Source of the DNA: Mucilaginibacter sp.
GTDB lineage: Bacteria > Bacteroidota > Bacteroidia > Sphingobacteriales > Sphingobacteriaceae
DNA: 64,000 nucleotides
Direction of reading: 5' to 3'
Assembly: GCF_028288205.1 (NCBI RefSeq)
Contig: NZ_JAQBOD010000011.1
Coordinates: forward strand, 89,899 to 153,898
In this document: positions 49,973-60,600 of the stretch, piece after piece
Layout: each line of letters starts with the position of its first letter
Position numbering within the stretch: position 1 is the stretch's first letter
The notes under the pieces: generated by a model
Database searches by the model: none
What the model was told of the DNA's origin: nothing
The model's input: only the letters and a program-made list of their open reading frames with translations
Position numbers and translations under genes: made by a program

Positions 49973-51355
49973 ATGAAATTTTTTAGATTAGACTTATTAA
50001 CCCTGTTGATAAGTCTTTTTATTTTGAATAGCTGTAAAAATCAGAATACTATTGGTTTGGGTGTTAATTCGACAACTCAATTAAATGGGACTCTGATAGA
50101 TACATCAACTATAATAGTTAATACTATTCCGGAAGATAGCGTTGTAACCAGCGCTTTGCTGGCAACCCCGCTTTCTTATTTTAAGGATCCGCTATTTGGT
50201 ACAACCGAAGCTAATTTAGCTATCGACCTGAATTTGCCAAACCGCACAGCCTATGTTATTCCGCCGGGAACTATAAGTATAGATTCTGCAATACTGGTGC
50301 TTAGGTATGCCCCGGGTTTCTACGGCGACTCTATAGCATCAAGGTATAAAGTAAATGTATACCAGCTTACTGAAAGACTATTTCCAGGTTCGAAGTACCT
50401 TAATACAAAAAAGTGGAAATATGATAGTTCGAGCCTGCTGGGTACCAGATCTTTCTTTTCAAGAACAGGCGATAGTATAAAAATTATTCAGGCAGTAGCC
50501 GGTGGCCCGGATACACTTGTAAAAATTCCGCCGCAGTTGAGGATACCAATCAACCCGAATTTTATAAATAATGTATTATATAATGCAAGCACTACACAGC
50601 TATCCTCAAACCTGGTTTTTACAAACAATGTAAAGGGTTTGTATATTACGCTTGATAAAAACCAATCAGGACCTGGCGGTACATTTATGTTCGCGTTAGA
50701 TTCGGCGGCTAGAATACAAATATATTATAAGAACTACGACGGTACCGCAATTGATACGGCATCGGTATCATTACCAAGCATTTTACATGCTGCAGAAATT
50801 AAACATACTTACTCTACTACAGTACAAGCAGAACTGAATAATACTACTACTACGTCCGGCAAAGCAATTTATCTTCAGGGATTAGGTGGGTTAAGAACCC
50901 GTATAAGCTTTCCTTACCTTAAAAATATTGTTAAAAGCTTAGGTAGTAACATTGTAATAAACCGGGCCGAACTTGTTATTACGGCCGCCCCGGGATCAAC
51001 AATACCTTTTATGCCTGTACGCAAACTAACTATTTACAGGTATGATCTGGCAAATCAACGTGCATTGGTTGAAGATGCTACTCCGGGTGATCCGCGTGCA
51101 TTTGGCACAACCGGTTTTGGCGGTTTTTATAATGCACCTACACAGCAATATCACTTTCTTTTAACGGCTTACATACAGGACTTGCTGGCCGGCGCAACTG
51201 ACCATGGTACTTTTATTGGGGTGGTTCCAAATAATATTAATAATACTATAGCCGCTACCGCGCAAGTTGATGGCCGCACATTTGCTATCGGTACTGATAA
51301 AACATCACCTTACCGCATAAAGCTTAATTTAATCTATACTAAAATAGCTAAATAA
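49973..51355 (+). CDS. DUF4270 lipoprotein
   Basis: 460 residues from ATG 49973. Lipobox LNSC (Cys21) after a hydrophobic stretch (LLTLLISLFI). Start DSTIIVNTIPEDSVVTSALL and FKDPLFGTTEANLAIDLNLP fit DUF4270, a Bacteroidota outer-membrane-associated domain with long beta-rich regions (SIDSAILVLRYAPGFYGD; NRAELVITAAPG). Function unknown. Begins 15 bp after the GT5-like stop, so both share a transcript; an upstream TTG at 49961 is possible but weaker. Confidence 0.85.
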   Translation: MKFFRLDLLTLLISLFILNSCKNQNTIGLGVNSTTQLNGTLIDTSTIIVNTIPEDSVVTSALLATPLSYFKDPLFGTTEANLAIDLNLPNRTAYVIPPGTISIDSAILVLRYAPGFYGDSIASRYKVNVYQLTERLFPGSKYLNTKKWKYDSSSLLGTRSFFSRTGDSIKIIQAVAGGPDTLVKIPPQLRIPINPNFINNVLYNASTTQLSSNLVFTNNVKGLYITLDKNQSGPGGTFMFALDSAARIQIYYKNYDGTAIDTASVSLPSILHAAEIKHTYSTTVQAELNNTTTTSGKAIYLQGLGGLRTRISFPYLKNIVKSLGSNIVINRAELVITAAPGSTIPFMPVRKLTIYRYDLANQRALVEDATPGDPRAFGTTGFGGFYNAPTQQYHFLLTAYIQDLLAGATDHGTFIGVVPNNINNTIAATAQVDGRTFAIGTDKTSPYRIKLNLIYTKIAK

Positions 51356-51367
51356 AATAGTCGGCTA

Positions 51368-51397
51368 TTGATATTGTCATATAGCTGACTATTTTTG
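51368..51397 (+). promoter_or_regulatory. Bacteroidota promoter of glmS
   Basis: TTG at 51368-51370, exactly 19 bp, then TATTTTTG at 51390-51397, 29 bp before the glmS ATG. Full consensus. Confidence 0.78.
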
Positions 51398-51426
51398 TTA
51401 GATTACTTAATCTTAATTTATTTTGT

Positions 51427-53262
51427 ATGTGTGGAATTGTGGGCTATATAGGTTATAGAGAAGCTTATCCGATAATTATCAAAGGCTTACACCGCCTGGA
51501 GTATCGTGGATATGACAGTGCCGGAATTGCTTTATATGATAAAGGACTTAAAGTTTATAAAAAAGCCGGAAAGGTAAGCGATCTTGAAAACTTTGTTAAA
51601 GATATAAACTTAACGGGTAGCGTTGGCATGGGGCATACCCGCTGGGCAACACATGGCGCACCCAGTGACCGCAATTCGCACCCGCATTCTTCAGGAGATC
51701 GAAAACTTTCTATTATCCATAACGGCATTATCGAAAATTATGGCGTTATTAAAGAAGCTTTGTTAGCCAAAGGCCATGTATTTAAAAGTGATACGGATAC
51801 CGAGGTTTTAATACACCTGGTTGAAGACATACAAACAGAAACCGGGCTTGACCTGCTTGAAGCGGTTAGAATTACCTTAAATAAGGTTATAGGTGCCTAT
51901 GCTATAGTTATAATGAGCGCCGCCGAACCTGATGTTTTAATAGCGGCCCGTAAAGGCAGCCCTATGGTAATTGGTGTTGGCAAAGGCGAGTACTTTGTAG
52001 CATCAGACGCCACGCCAATTATTGAGTATACCAAAAACGTTATTTACTTAAATGATAACGAAATTGCGTACATCCATCGTGATAAGCTGCTTATAAAAAA
52101 CATTGACAATACGGTACAAACCCCGTACGTACATGAACTTGACATGAAACTGGAAGCCCTGGAAAAGGGCGGCTATGATCACTTCATGCTAAAAGAGATA
52201 TATGAGCAGCCCCGTTCCATTCGTGATTGTTTGCGCGGACGTATTTACCCCGCACAGGGTAAGGTACAACTGGGGGGTATAAAGGATTATATTGAAAAGC
52301 TTAAAAATGTTGACCGTATAATTATTGTTGCCTGTGGTACTTCATGGCATGCAGGTTTGGTGGGTGAATATTTAATAGAAGAATATGCACGTGTGCCTGT
52401 TGAAGTTGAATATGCTTCTGAATTTAGGTATCGTAACCCAATAATTACCCCCAAGGACCTGGTAATAGCAATTTCTCAATCAGGGGAAACTGCCGATACC
52501 ATGGCGGCCCTTGAAATAGCAAAAGAACGCGGAGCAACTATTTTTGGCATTTGTAATGTAGTTGGCGCCTCTATTCCGCGTATTACGGATGCGGGGGTTT
52601 ATACACACGCCGGGCCGGAAATTGGTGTTGCTTCTACTAAAGCATTCACTGCCCAGGTTACCGTTTTAACGTTAATTGCGTTTTATATTGCCCAGCAAAG
52701 AGGCACCATTACTCAAAGTAAACTGGTTGAGTATTTAACCGAGCTGGATGAAATACCGGCATTGGTTGAGAGAACCTTGTTATGCAATGACCATGTTGAG
52801 AAAATAGCTGCACAATTTAAAGATTCAAATAACTGCTTGTTTTTGGGCAGGGGTAGTTCCTTCCCCGTTGCATTAGAGGGGGCACTTAAACTTAAAGAAA
52901 TATCATACGTACATGCCGAAGGTTACCCGGCTGCCGAAATGAAACACGGCCCTATTGCCTTAATTGATGACGCATTGCCGGTTATATTTATTGCCACAAA
53001 AAATTCCTCGTATGAAAAAGTGGTTAGCAACATACAAGAAGTAAAGGCCCGTGGAGGCCACGTTATAGCTATTGTGACAGAGGGTGATGTTGAAGTAAGA
53101 AACATGGCCGAATATGTAATTGAGATACCGCAAACCGATGATGCTTTTGTGCCATTGCTGGCCACAATACCTCTGCAATTATTGGCCTATCATATAGCTG
53201 TAATGCGCGGCTGTAATGTTGACCAACCACGTAACCTGGCAAAATCAGTTACTGTAGAGTAG
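51427..53262 (+). CDS. glmS: Glutamine-fructose-6-phosphate aminotransferase
   Basis: 611 residues. Makes glucosamine-6-phosphate for peptidoglycan and LPS. N-terminal Ntn glutaminase with catalytic Cys2 after Met removal (MCGIVGYIG) and GHTRWATHGAPSDRNSHPH; two SIS domains with ACGTSWHAGLVGEYLIEE, ISQSGETADTMAAL, GSSFPVALEGALKLKEISY and HAEGYPAAEMKHGPIALID; the C-terminus ends NLAKSVTVE as usual. No GlmS ribozyme is expected or seen in the 71-bp leader. Own promoter; strong terminator behind. Confidence 0.97.
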   Translation: MCGIVGYIGYREAYPIIIKGLHRLEYRGYDSAGIALYDKGLKVYKKAGKVSDLENFVKDINLTGSVGMGHTRWATHGAPSDRNSHPHSSGDRKLSIIHNGIIENYGVIKEALLAKGHVFKSDTDTEVLIHLVEDIQTETGLDLLEAVRITLNKVIGAYAIVIMSAAEPDVLIAARKGSPMVIGVGKGEYFVASDATPIIEYTKNVIYLNDNEIAYIHRDKLLIKNIDNTVQTPYVHELDMKLEALEKGGYDHFMLKEIYEQPRSIRDCLRGRIYPAQGKVQLGGIKDYIEKLKNVDRIIIVACGTSWHAGLVGEYLIEEYARVPVEVEYASEFRYRNPIITPKDLVIAISQSGETADTMAALEIAKERGATIFGICNVVGASIPRITDAGVYTHAGPEIGVASTKAFTAQVTVLTLIAFYIAQQRGTITQSKLVEYLTELDEIPALVERTLLCNDHVEKIAAQFKDSNNCLFLGRGSSFPVALEGALKLKEISYVHAEGYPAAEMKHGPIALIDDALPVIFIATKNSSYEKVVSNIQEVKARGGHVIAIVTEGDVEVRNMAEYVIEIPQTDDAFVPLLATIPLQLLAYHIAVMRGCNVDQPRNLAKSVTVE

Positions 53263-53305
53263 GCGCTTCGCACAAATAAATAGAGATTAGTCTTACCAAA
53301 AAAAT

Positions 53306-53333
53306 AAAGCGCCCCAATAATTGGGGCGCTTTT
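53306..53333. terminator. Bidirectional terminator between glmS and katA
   Basis: AAAGCGCCCCAA / TTGGGGCGCTTT, a 12-bp stem with a 3-nt loop, with T-rich ends on both strands. Confidence 0.92.
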
Positions 53334-53360
53334 CATATAACTAATCCCTGATCTTTTTCA

Positions 53361-54857
53361 CTAAACAGCCGGCATATGCTGCATGGTTTCCTGCAGATTT
53401 AGGTCAAGGCCTTTAGCAATTGCCATACCAAGGCCAATATCAGCCCTGAACCAATGGCAAAGCTGCCTGTTAACAATAAGTTCTTTTTTAGGCCCGTCAA
53501 TACCGCTCATTGAATGGGTGATGTTTTTAATCAAATCATGCTTTTGATCATCATTCATTAAACGGTATAAATTACCCGGTTGTGTATAATGGTCGTTTTC
53601 ACCCTCGGCATTTCTATCGTACCAATCACCTACAGATGAGCCAAAATCCCAGGCTGGTTCTTTATAGGCCGGATCCGGTTCTATATCATCAAAGCTGTTA
53701 GGAAAATAATTTGGCGCAGAGCCCTGGTTGCCATCAACCCTCATATGTCCGTCGCGCTCATAATTATTTACCATAAACGGACATTTATTTACAGGTATCT
53801 GCTCATAATTAGCCCCTAACCGATAACGATGTGCATCAGGATATGATAATATCCTTCCCTGGAGCATTTTATCAGGAGAATAACCAATGCCATCAACCAC
53901 ATGGGCCGGAGCAAATGCCGCCTGTTCAACATGGGCAAAATAGTTATCAGGATTTTCATTTAATTCAAGCACGCCTACATCAATTAACGGATAATCGCCA
54001 TGCGGCCATACCTTAGTCAGATCAAACGGATTGATATGGTAGGTTTTAGCATCCGCCTCGGGCATTACCTGTATTTTCATCGCCCATTTAGGGAAGTTGC
54101 CATTTTCAATTGATGTAAGCAGGTCATGTTGTGCAAAATCGGGGTTTTTTCCGCGCATTGCACCCGCTTCTTCATCTGTAAAATTCTTTATTCCCTGCTG
54201 GGTTTTAAAGTGGAACTTAACCCAAAAACGCTCATTATTGGCATTTATTAATGAAAATGTATGGCTGCCAAAACCATCCATATGACGGTAACCGTAAGGT
54301 GTGCCCCTATCAGACATCAAAATGGTAACCTGGTGCAAACTCTCAGGGTTTAATGACCAAAAATCCCACATCATTGTGGCGCTTTTGCAATTGGTATATG
54401 GGTCGCGCTTTTGTGTATGAATAAAATCACTGAATTTTTTAGGATCCTTTACAAAAAACACCGGTGTGTTGTTCCCTACAAGATCCCAGTTGCCTTCTTC
54501 TGTATAAAACTTAATGGCAAAGCCACGTGGGTCGCGTTCGGTATCTGCCGAACCTTTTTCACCGCCTACAGTTGAAAAGCGCAGGAAAAGCCTGGTTTGC
54601 TTACCTATTTGATTAAATATTTTCGCGCGTGTGTATTTAGAGATATCATGCGTTATGGTAAGTGTGCCGTATGCACCCGACCCTTTTGCATGTACCACTC
54701 TTTCAGGAATACGCTCCCGGTTAAAGTGGGCCATTTTTTCATGCAATATAAAATCCTGCAATAATATCGGACCACGCGGGCCGGCTGTCATTGAGTTTTC
54801 ATTTTCTGCATACGGAATACCTGACGCTGTGGTCAGTTTTTTCTTTGAAGTTTCCAT
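53361..54857 (-). CDS. katA: Catalase (monofunctional, heme)
   Basis: 498 residues, small-subunit clade. Catalytic His56 ([12 protein letters not shown]), Asn in [10 protein letters not shown] (about 129), and the proximal heme Tyr in [13 protein letters not shown]. Other marks: [17 protein letters not shown] and [14 protein letters not shown]. Cytoplasmic, destroys H2O2. Divergent from oxyR with an OxyR-box match in the shared 90-bp region, a classical arrangement for peroxide response. Confidence 0.96.
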   Translation of the reverse strand: METSKKKLTTASGIPYAENENSMTAGPRGPILLQDFILHEKMAHFNRERIPERVVHAKGSGAYGTLTITHDISKYTRAKIFNQIGKQTRLFLRFSTVGGEKGSADTERDPRGFAIKFYTEEGNWDLVGNNTPVFFVKDPKKFSDFIHTQKRDPYTNCKSATMMWDFWSLNPESLHQVTILMSDRGTPYGYRHMDGFGSHTFSLINANNERFWVKFHFKTQQGIKNFTDEEAGAMRGKNPDFAQHDLLTSIENGNFPKWAMKIQVMPEADAKTYHINPFDLTKVWPHGDYPLIDVGVLELNENPDNYFAHVEQAAFAPAHVVDGIGYSPDKMLQGRILSYPDAHRYRLGANYEQIPVNKCPFMVNNYERDGHMRVDGNQGSAPNYFPNSFDDIEPDPAYKEPAWDFGSSVGDWYDRNAEGENDHYTQPGNLYRLMNDDQKHDLIKNITHSMSGIDGPKKELIVNRQLCHWFRADIGLGMAIAKGLDLNLQETMQHMPAV

Positions 54858-54923
54858 AATTATTGGCTTTAAGTATTTATCAAACTTCCTGATAATATTT
54901 CAATAGAAAAAATCAATAATTAT

Positions 54924-54948
54924 TATATTTGTATAGATTAAATCTATA
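54924..54948 (+). promoter_or_regulatory. oxyR -7 box and OxyR-box-like palindrome
   Basis: TATATTTG (54924-54931), then at once TATAGATT-A-AATCTATA (54932-54948). Bases 54933-54947 match the classical OxyR half-site ATAGnTnnnAnCTAT exactly. A partial second site (ATAG...CAAT) is at 54903-54917. OxyR bound here would sit on the oxyR transcription start, giving autorepression. Confidence 0.7.
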
Positions 54949-55883
54949 TGACCATAGTTCAGCTTGAATATCTTGTCGCGGTTGACACCTACAGAAGCTT
55001 TGTAGCAGCAGCCGAAAAATGTTTTGTAACCCAGCCAACCCTTAGTATGCAAATACAAAAGCTGGAAGACACTTTGGGCGTTAAATTATTTGACAGGAGC
55101 AAGCAACCCGTAACCCCTACCGAAATAGGAATTGACATTATAACCCAGGCGCGGATATTATTGGCAGAAAGCGAAAAGATCAAAGAAATAATATCCGATA
55201 GACAAAAAGAGCTATCCGGCGAACTAAAGGTTGGTATCATACCAACCGTGTCGCCATATGTATTGCCTAAAATATTGCATGGTTTTATTGAAAAATATCC
55301 ACAGGTAAAACTGATAGTTTGGGAGCAAACTACCGAACAGATAATACAACAATTAAAGTTAGGAACGCTGGATTGTGGTATATTATCAACCCCTTTACAT
55401 GAAAGCAGCCTGATAGAAATCCCGGTGTTTTATGAAAATTTTGTAGCCTACGCATCAAAGCATAGTAAACTATACAAAAAGAAAAGCATTAATCCGGAGG
55501 ATATTGATATAGAGGAGATATGGGTGCTTAACGAGGGGCATTGCATGCGTGAGCAGGTTTTAAATATTTGCCAGCGGCGCAAATCAACACAAGGCTTTCA
55601 ACATTTTGAATATAATACCGGCAGCGTAGAAACCTTAAAGCGCATGGTTGACCAAAACAATGGGGCCACTATATTACCCGAATTGGCATTGGTAGACCTG
55701 ACCGATAAGCAATTAGACAGGGTGCGCTACTTTAAATCGCCCGAACCGGCAAGGGAGATAAGTATTGTTATACAACGCAACTTCTTAAAGCGCCGTATGA
55801 TAGAAGCGCTAAAAAATGAGATATTAGAATTTGTACCCAAACGGATGAAAAACAAGAAGAAAAAAGAGGTAATGGAGTTTTAA
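54948..55883 (+). CDS. oxyR: Peroxide-sensing LysR-type regulator
   Basis: 311 residues. N-terminal winged helix (VQLEYLVAVDTYRSFVAAAE, TQPTLSMQIQKLEDTLG) and a LysR substrate domain. The two redox cysteines lie at 199 and 208 (GHCMREQVLNIC), the same numbering and spacing as E. coli OxyR Cys199/Cys208, which form the peroxide-triggered disulfide. Adjacent divergent katA and the OxyR-box in between support the function. The start ATG overlaps the end of the palindrome. Confidence 0.94.
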   Translation: MTIVQLEYLVAVDTYRSFVAAAEKCFVTQPTLSMQIQKLEDTLGVKLFDRSKQPVTPTEIGIDIITQARILLAESEKIKEIISDRQKELSGELKVGIIPTVSPYVLPKILHGFIEKYPQVKLIVWEQTTEQIIQQLKLGTLDCGILSTPLHESSLIEIPVFYENFVAYASKHSKLYKKKSINPEDIDIEEIWVLNEGHCMREQVLNICQRRKSTQGFQHFEYNTGSVETLKRMVDQNNGATILPELALVDLTDKQLDRVRYFKSPEPAREISIVIQRNFLKRRMIEALKNEILEFVPKRMKNKKKKEVMEF

Positions 55884-55900
55884 GCCGTCGCTCTTTTATT

Positions 55901-57283
55901 CTACATATCCATTTTATGCTTCATTTTCATTAAAGCAGGGCATATTCTCAAATAAACTTCAAAACCCAATGGAGCTGAGCCATACAAACTTTTTAATACC
56001 GACGGCGAAATATTTAAAGTGCCTTGTATGCCACCAGTAAGATCGGTTTTTTTAACCGTGCCTAAAATACGATTAGTGCCTAAGGTTATGGCATTTATAT
56101 TAAAGTTGGGGTTAGTTGGAAAAGCACCAACCATGTCCAGTTCCTCAGCGTCCTTTTGTACAAACTCATACCTGCCGTAAACAGCAGTTTTATGCAGTTG
56201 TAAACTGTTCTCTAATAATATGGATGGCTGTGTTTTTCCGTTGTCCGAATAATGGTTTTGTCCGTAAACCAACGTTGTTGAAATGTAACTATCATCACCC
56301 ATCATTTTGGTATGTATGGCAGATGCAGTAAAGCGACCAATATTTTGCTGTGGTTCGGCTACTTCGGGGCTATGTATCCAGCCATTTGAAACCTGGAGTG
56401 CCCATTCTTTTGATGGATTATATGATAAGCGAAGCGAATAAGAGTCAAACTTCATTTTGTCAAAGTTATACCTGAACTCGTCAGGCTCCCTGCCCGTAAA
56501 TGTAGATCCCTCTAACTTTATATCCTTATATCTAAACCCTAATGTAGCCACACCAAATGCAATATGCGTGGCATCCTGGTAATGATGACCAAGGGGCGCA
56601 TCAGGGTTATTCATTGCCGATAGGCGGTGCATAAATACCGGTGGCCCTAATGCAGGTTCGCCGGGATATCCGAAAGAAAAAGACAGGTCGGCATTTTTAG
56701 CAACTCTGTGGGTGTAAGCCACACTTAGCTCTGCAAAAAGATCATGTGGGTGTTGACGATCAACCAGTTTTTGGCCATGGTAAGATTCGCCTGTTTGGTA
56801 TAGCAAAGGGTATCCACCTGCACCAACCAAAAAAGGGTCGAAGGAAAACATGGTATTGATAGCGAACAATCCATTGCTGCCTATTTTAGTTTGCGTCATA
56901 GCCATGAACATGTTTGGCACATCAAATTTATGGCTGCCACGACTTCCTGATTTAAAAAGATCCTGATTATTGTACCGGGCAAAAAAATCGCCATGTATCA
57001 TAGTCATCCATTTTTTGCCGGGTATCATATAAGCATACATTGGCGATTCATCCGGCACCCATGATGTACCCGAACCGTCTCGGTTCATAGGCAGATCAAG
57101 CGAAAACTGGCTATTCATCGTCATTGGTTCGCTCATGTCCATATCATCCATTTCAACACCATTCATATGGTGGGTATGATGCTTTGCGTTTTTTGCGGTA
57201 TCATTACCCATATTCATTTTTTGGGCCAGCGATGTTTTAACTCCAAACACAATAATTATTATTACTATATAATAGGTTTTCAT
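55901..57283 (-). CDS. Met/His-rich outer-membrane beta-barrel protein
   Basis: 460 residues. Signal peptide (YYIVIIIIVFGVKTSLAQK), then a metal-ligand-like stretch full of Met, His and Asp (MNMGNDTAKNAKHHTHHMNG, EMDDMDMSEPMTMN), a motif TSWVPDESPMYAYMI, and a repeated-strand barrel (LSFSFGYPGEPALGPPVFMH; LRLSYNPSKEWALQVSNG). The C-terminus again is KMKHKMDM. The composition suggests copper or silver binding (inference). I do not know a named family. Convergent with oxyR (17-bp gap). Lies beside the peroxide genes. Confidence 0.76.
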   Translation of the reverse strand: MKTYYIVIIIIVFGVKTSLAQKMNMGNDTAKNAKHHTHHMNGVEMDDMDMSEPMTMNSQFSLDLPMNRDGSGTSWVPDESPMYAYMIPGKKWMTMIHGDFFARYNNQDLFKSGSRGSHKFDVPNMFMAMTQTKIGSNGLFAINTMFSFDPFLVGAGGYPLLYQTGESYHGQKLVDRQHPHDLFAELSVAYTHRVAKNADLSFSFGYPGEPALGPPVFMHRLSAMNNPDAPLGHHYQDATHIAFGVATLGFRYKDIKLEGSTFTGREPDEFRYNFDKMKFDSYSLRLSYNPSKEWALQVSNGWIHSPEVAEPQQNIGRFTASAIHTKMMGDDSYISTTLVYGQNHYSDNGKTQPSILLENSLQLHKTAVYGRYEFVQKDAEELDMVGAFPTNPNFNINAITLGTNRILGTVKKTDLTGGIQGTLNISPSVLKSLYGSAPLGFEVYLRICPALMKMKHKMDM

Positions 57284-57339
57284 AGTTAAAAGGGTTAAAA
57301 AATGTTAAAGAAGGTATATTCCAATCTTATTACATAAAC

Positions 57340-57605
57340 ATATTGCTTGTACGTACCATATTATTATAATTATATAACGCTGCGCGATAAGAAAAGTTAA
57401 CCCTTGACCAAAACTATTAAATATAAGCTGGATACCGGGCGCGGCATCAATATAGCTTTGCCCATATCCGGGATTGTTTTGCCCAATAATTCAGTATATA
57501 GGTTAACATTTACCTGGTTATAGTTTTGATATACCTTTGGAAAAAGCAAATATCCCGCAGATAAGGTATAGGCCACCGCGTTATCTAAAAAGTGATATCC
57601 TCTGC
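57340..57605 (-). pseudogene. Broken C-terminal fragment of an outer-membrane protein gene
   Basis: On the minus strand GYHFLDNAVAYTLSAGYLLF, then YQNYNQVNVNLYTELLG and IPDMGK continue in the other frame as SYIDAAPGIQLIFNSFGQG. Joined, this is a C-terminal barrel part (LSAGYLLFP...NVNLYTE...IDAAPGIQ), but a one-base shift near 57447 splits it, and no N-terminal part exists upstream. The apparent 87-codon ORF start lies in a palindromic repeat (57611-57660), so it is not a real gene. Confidence 0.6.
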
Positions 57606-57610
57606 TGTAT

Positions 57611-57660
57611 GTGTCCTCACAAACAGCAAGTACATAAGTTGTCTGTGAGGACACAGACAA
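57611..57660. repeat. Overlapping palindromic repeat
   Basis: Outer arms GTGTCCTCACA (57611-57621) and TGTGAGGACAC (57644-57654). The right arm also belongs to a second palindrome, TTGTCTGTG / CACAGACAA with an AGGA loop (57639-57660), so two structures compete. Lies between mfd and the broken gene fragment. Possibly a dispersed element or terminator for mfd. Confidence 0.7.
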
Positions 57661-57676
57661 CGGGAAGAGGGATTGA

Positions 57677-60600
57677 TTAAACCCCCACCTCTTCTAACAT
57701 CCCACCCAACAACTCCACCGCCTCATCAATACCCATCACGCCCTCAATACTTAAACGTAGCGTATTCTTCACTTCCTTTAAATTAGTGCGGCGCGGGTTG
57801 GCTTGCACAAACATTAACACATTGCGGAAAGCCGCGGTTTCAAAATAGGGCGATTGCTGATTGGTGATAAAATAACCACGTAGCACGCCTTTTTTAAGAG
57901 AGATTTTCTCAAAGCCTATGGCCTTGCCTTGCCATTGCAGGCGCATGGTGTTGAGCAGGTCATTAACCTGTACCGGTATCGGCCCGAAACGGTCATGCAG
58001 TTGTTGTTGGAACGCCTGTAGCTCGGTTTCGTTTTCCAGCTTGGATAGATCGGAATATAAATTATACCGCTCTGATAAGCTGGTTACATATTCGTTAGGT
58101 ATCAGTATTTCCAGGTCGGTATCTATCTGGGTAAAGGCGATGAATGGCCGTGGTTTATCATCAGGAAATAAGCCTTTAAACTCATCATCCTTTAACTCAT
58201 GGATGGCTTCGTCTAATATCTTATGATACATCTCGAAACCTATCTCGGCAATAAAACCGCTTTGCTCGGCGCCTAACAGGTTTCCGCTGCCGCGGATATC
58301 GAGGTCGCGCATAGCGACATTAAAACCGCTGCCCAGGTCAGAAAATTCTTCAATAGCGCTTAACCGTTTGCGTGCCTCGTTAGTAAGCGTTGACAGTGGC
58401 GGACTCAGCAAATAACAATACGCCTTTTTATTGCTGCGCCCAACACGGCCGCGCATTTGGTGCAGATCGCTCAGGCCAAACATGTGAGCGTGATTGATGA
58501 TAATGGTATTGGCGTTGGGTATATCCAAGCCGGCTTCAATAATGGTAGTAGCCACCAACACATCGTACTCGTTGTTTACAAACTTAAGCATCACATCTTC
58601 CAACGCGTCGCCCTCTAACTGACCGTGGGCAATGCCCACCCTTGCACCCGGTACCAGCTTGTGGATCATGCCACCCAGTTGCGGCAGATCATTAACCCGG
58701 TTATGGATAAAGAAAACCTGGCCGCCGCGTTCCAGTTCAAACTCAACAGCTTCTTTTATCAGCTTATCATTAAATACATGCAGCTCGGTAACCACCGGTT
58801 GGCGGTTTGGCGGCGGGGTTGATATGATGGACAAATCGCGCGCGCCCATAAGCGAAAAATGCAGGGTGCGCGGTATTGGTGTAGCGGTAAGTGTAAGCGT
58901 ATCCACATTGGCGCGCATTTGCTTTAGCTTCTCTTTGGTGCTTACGCCAAATTTCTGCTCTTCGTCAATTATCATCAGGCCCAGGTCTTTAAATTTAACG
59001 TCCTTGCTTACCAGGCGATGAGTACCTATAATGATATCTACCTTGCCATCCTTCAGTTTTTCTAAAGTATCTTTTATCTGCTTACTGGATTTAAAGCGGT
59101 TAACATAATCAATGTTACAAGGGAAGCCTTTTAAGCGCTCACTGAACGTTTTATAATGCTGGGCCGCCAAAATGGTTGTTGGCACTAATATAGCCACCTG
59201 TTTGCTATCGGCAACCGCCTTGAACGCCGCGCGAATGGCTACTTCGGTTTTGCCAAAGCCTACATCTCCGCATATCAACCTGTCCATAGGATGCGGCGCT
59301 TCCATGTCTTTTTTAAAATCGTTGGTGGCTTTTTCCTGGTCGGGGGTATCCTCATAAATAAAAGAAGCCTCCAGCTCGGTTTGCAAATAACTATCCGGTG
59401 AAAAAGCATTACCCTGCTGCGATTTGCGCACGGCATAAAGCTTTATCAGATCGCGGGCTATGTCTTTAACTTTTTTTTTTGTTGTTTTCTTGAGTTTTTC
59501 CCACGTATCGGTACCCAGCTTGTTCATCCGGGGTATGGAACCCTCCTTGCCGCTATATTTAGATATGCGGTTAAGCGAGTTGATGTTTACGTACAACAAG
59601 TCGTTATCGGCATAAATCAAACGGATCATTTCCTGCTGCTTGCCGGTTACCTCTACTTTTTCCAGCCCCGCATATTTGCCTATGCCGTGGTCAATATGGG
59701 TAACATAATCGCCGGGCTTAAGCTCGCGCAATTCTTTTAGGGTGATGGCTTGCGAACGCTGGTAACCCTTTTTTAACTTGTATTTATAGTAACGATCGAA
59801 TATCTGGTGATCAGTATAGCAGGCCAGTTGTTGCCCGTGGTCCACAAAGCCCTCGCGTATAGAAACGCTTATAGGTGTAAACTTTACCGTTTTATCCAGG
59901 TCCTCTAAAATGGCATACAACCGCTCCACCTGCCGCGCCGAATCGGTGAGGATAAAGTTCCCTATCTTCTCGGTTTCATTATTCTTAAAATTATGTATCA
60001 GCAGGCTAAAGTCTTTATTAAAAGACGGCTGCGGGCGCATATCAAAATTGATGGTTTCGTTAGGCTGATAAAAGAATTGCTTGCCAAACTCAATCACCGC
60101 ATAATCATGCAGCTGATCGGCAATTAGCTTTTCATCTGTGAAACCAAATTTAGGGTCTATCCAATCAGGGTTTTGGTTCTTTTCGTCAGCACTTAAAGCG
60201 TTCCATAACTGGGTAGCTTTTTTATAGCCGCTTTGTATTATATCAAACGTAAACTGTACATCCTTTATCCAGATCTGGGTATCATCGTCAATATATTCCA
60301 GTAAAGAAATATTGCTTTCCGTTAAAAACTTCGACTGCACATTAGGCACAATAGTAATGCTCTTAACCTGTTCGACTGATAGCTGGCTCTCTATCTCGAA
60401 AGTGCGGATAGACTCTATCATATCGCCCCAAAACTCAACCCTATAAGGCAGTTCGTGCGAGAAAGAGAAAATATCAACTATACCGCCACGGATAGAAAAT
60501 TGCCCCGGCTCGTACACAAAATCAACCCGGTCAAAATCATACTCCACCAAAAACTCATTAATAAAATCAATACTAAGTTTGTTGGTTACCGCAATCTCTA

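Noticed and set aside
51398..51426. glmS ribozyme in the leader
   Set aside because: The leader is too short, and the promoter's -7 box lies 29 bp before the ATG.
57397..57660. Real 87-aa gene on the minus strand
   Set aside because: Its start lies in a palindromic repeat and its conserved part continues in another frame, so it is a fragment.
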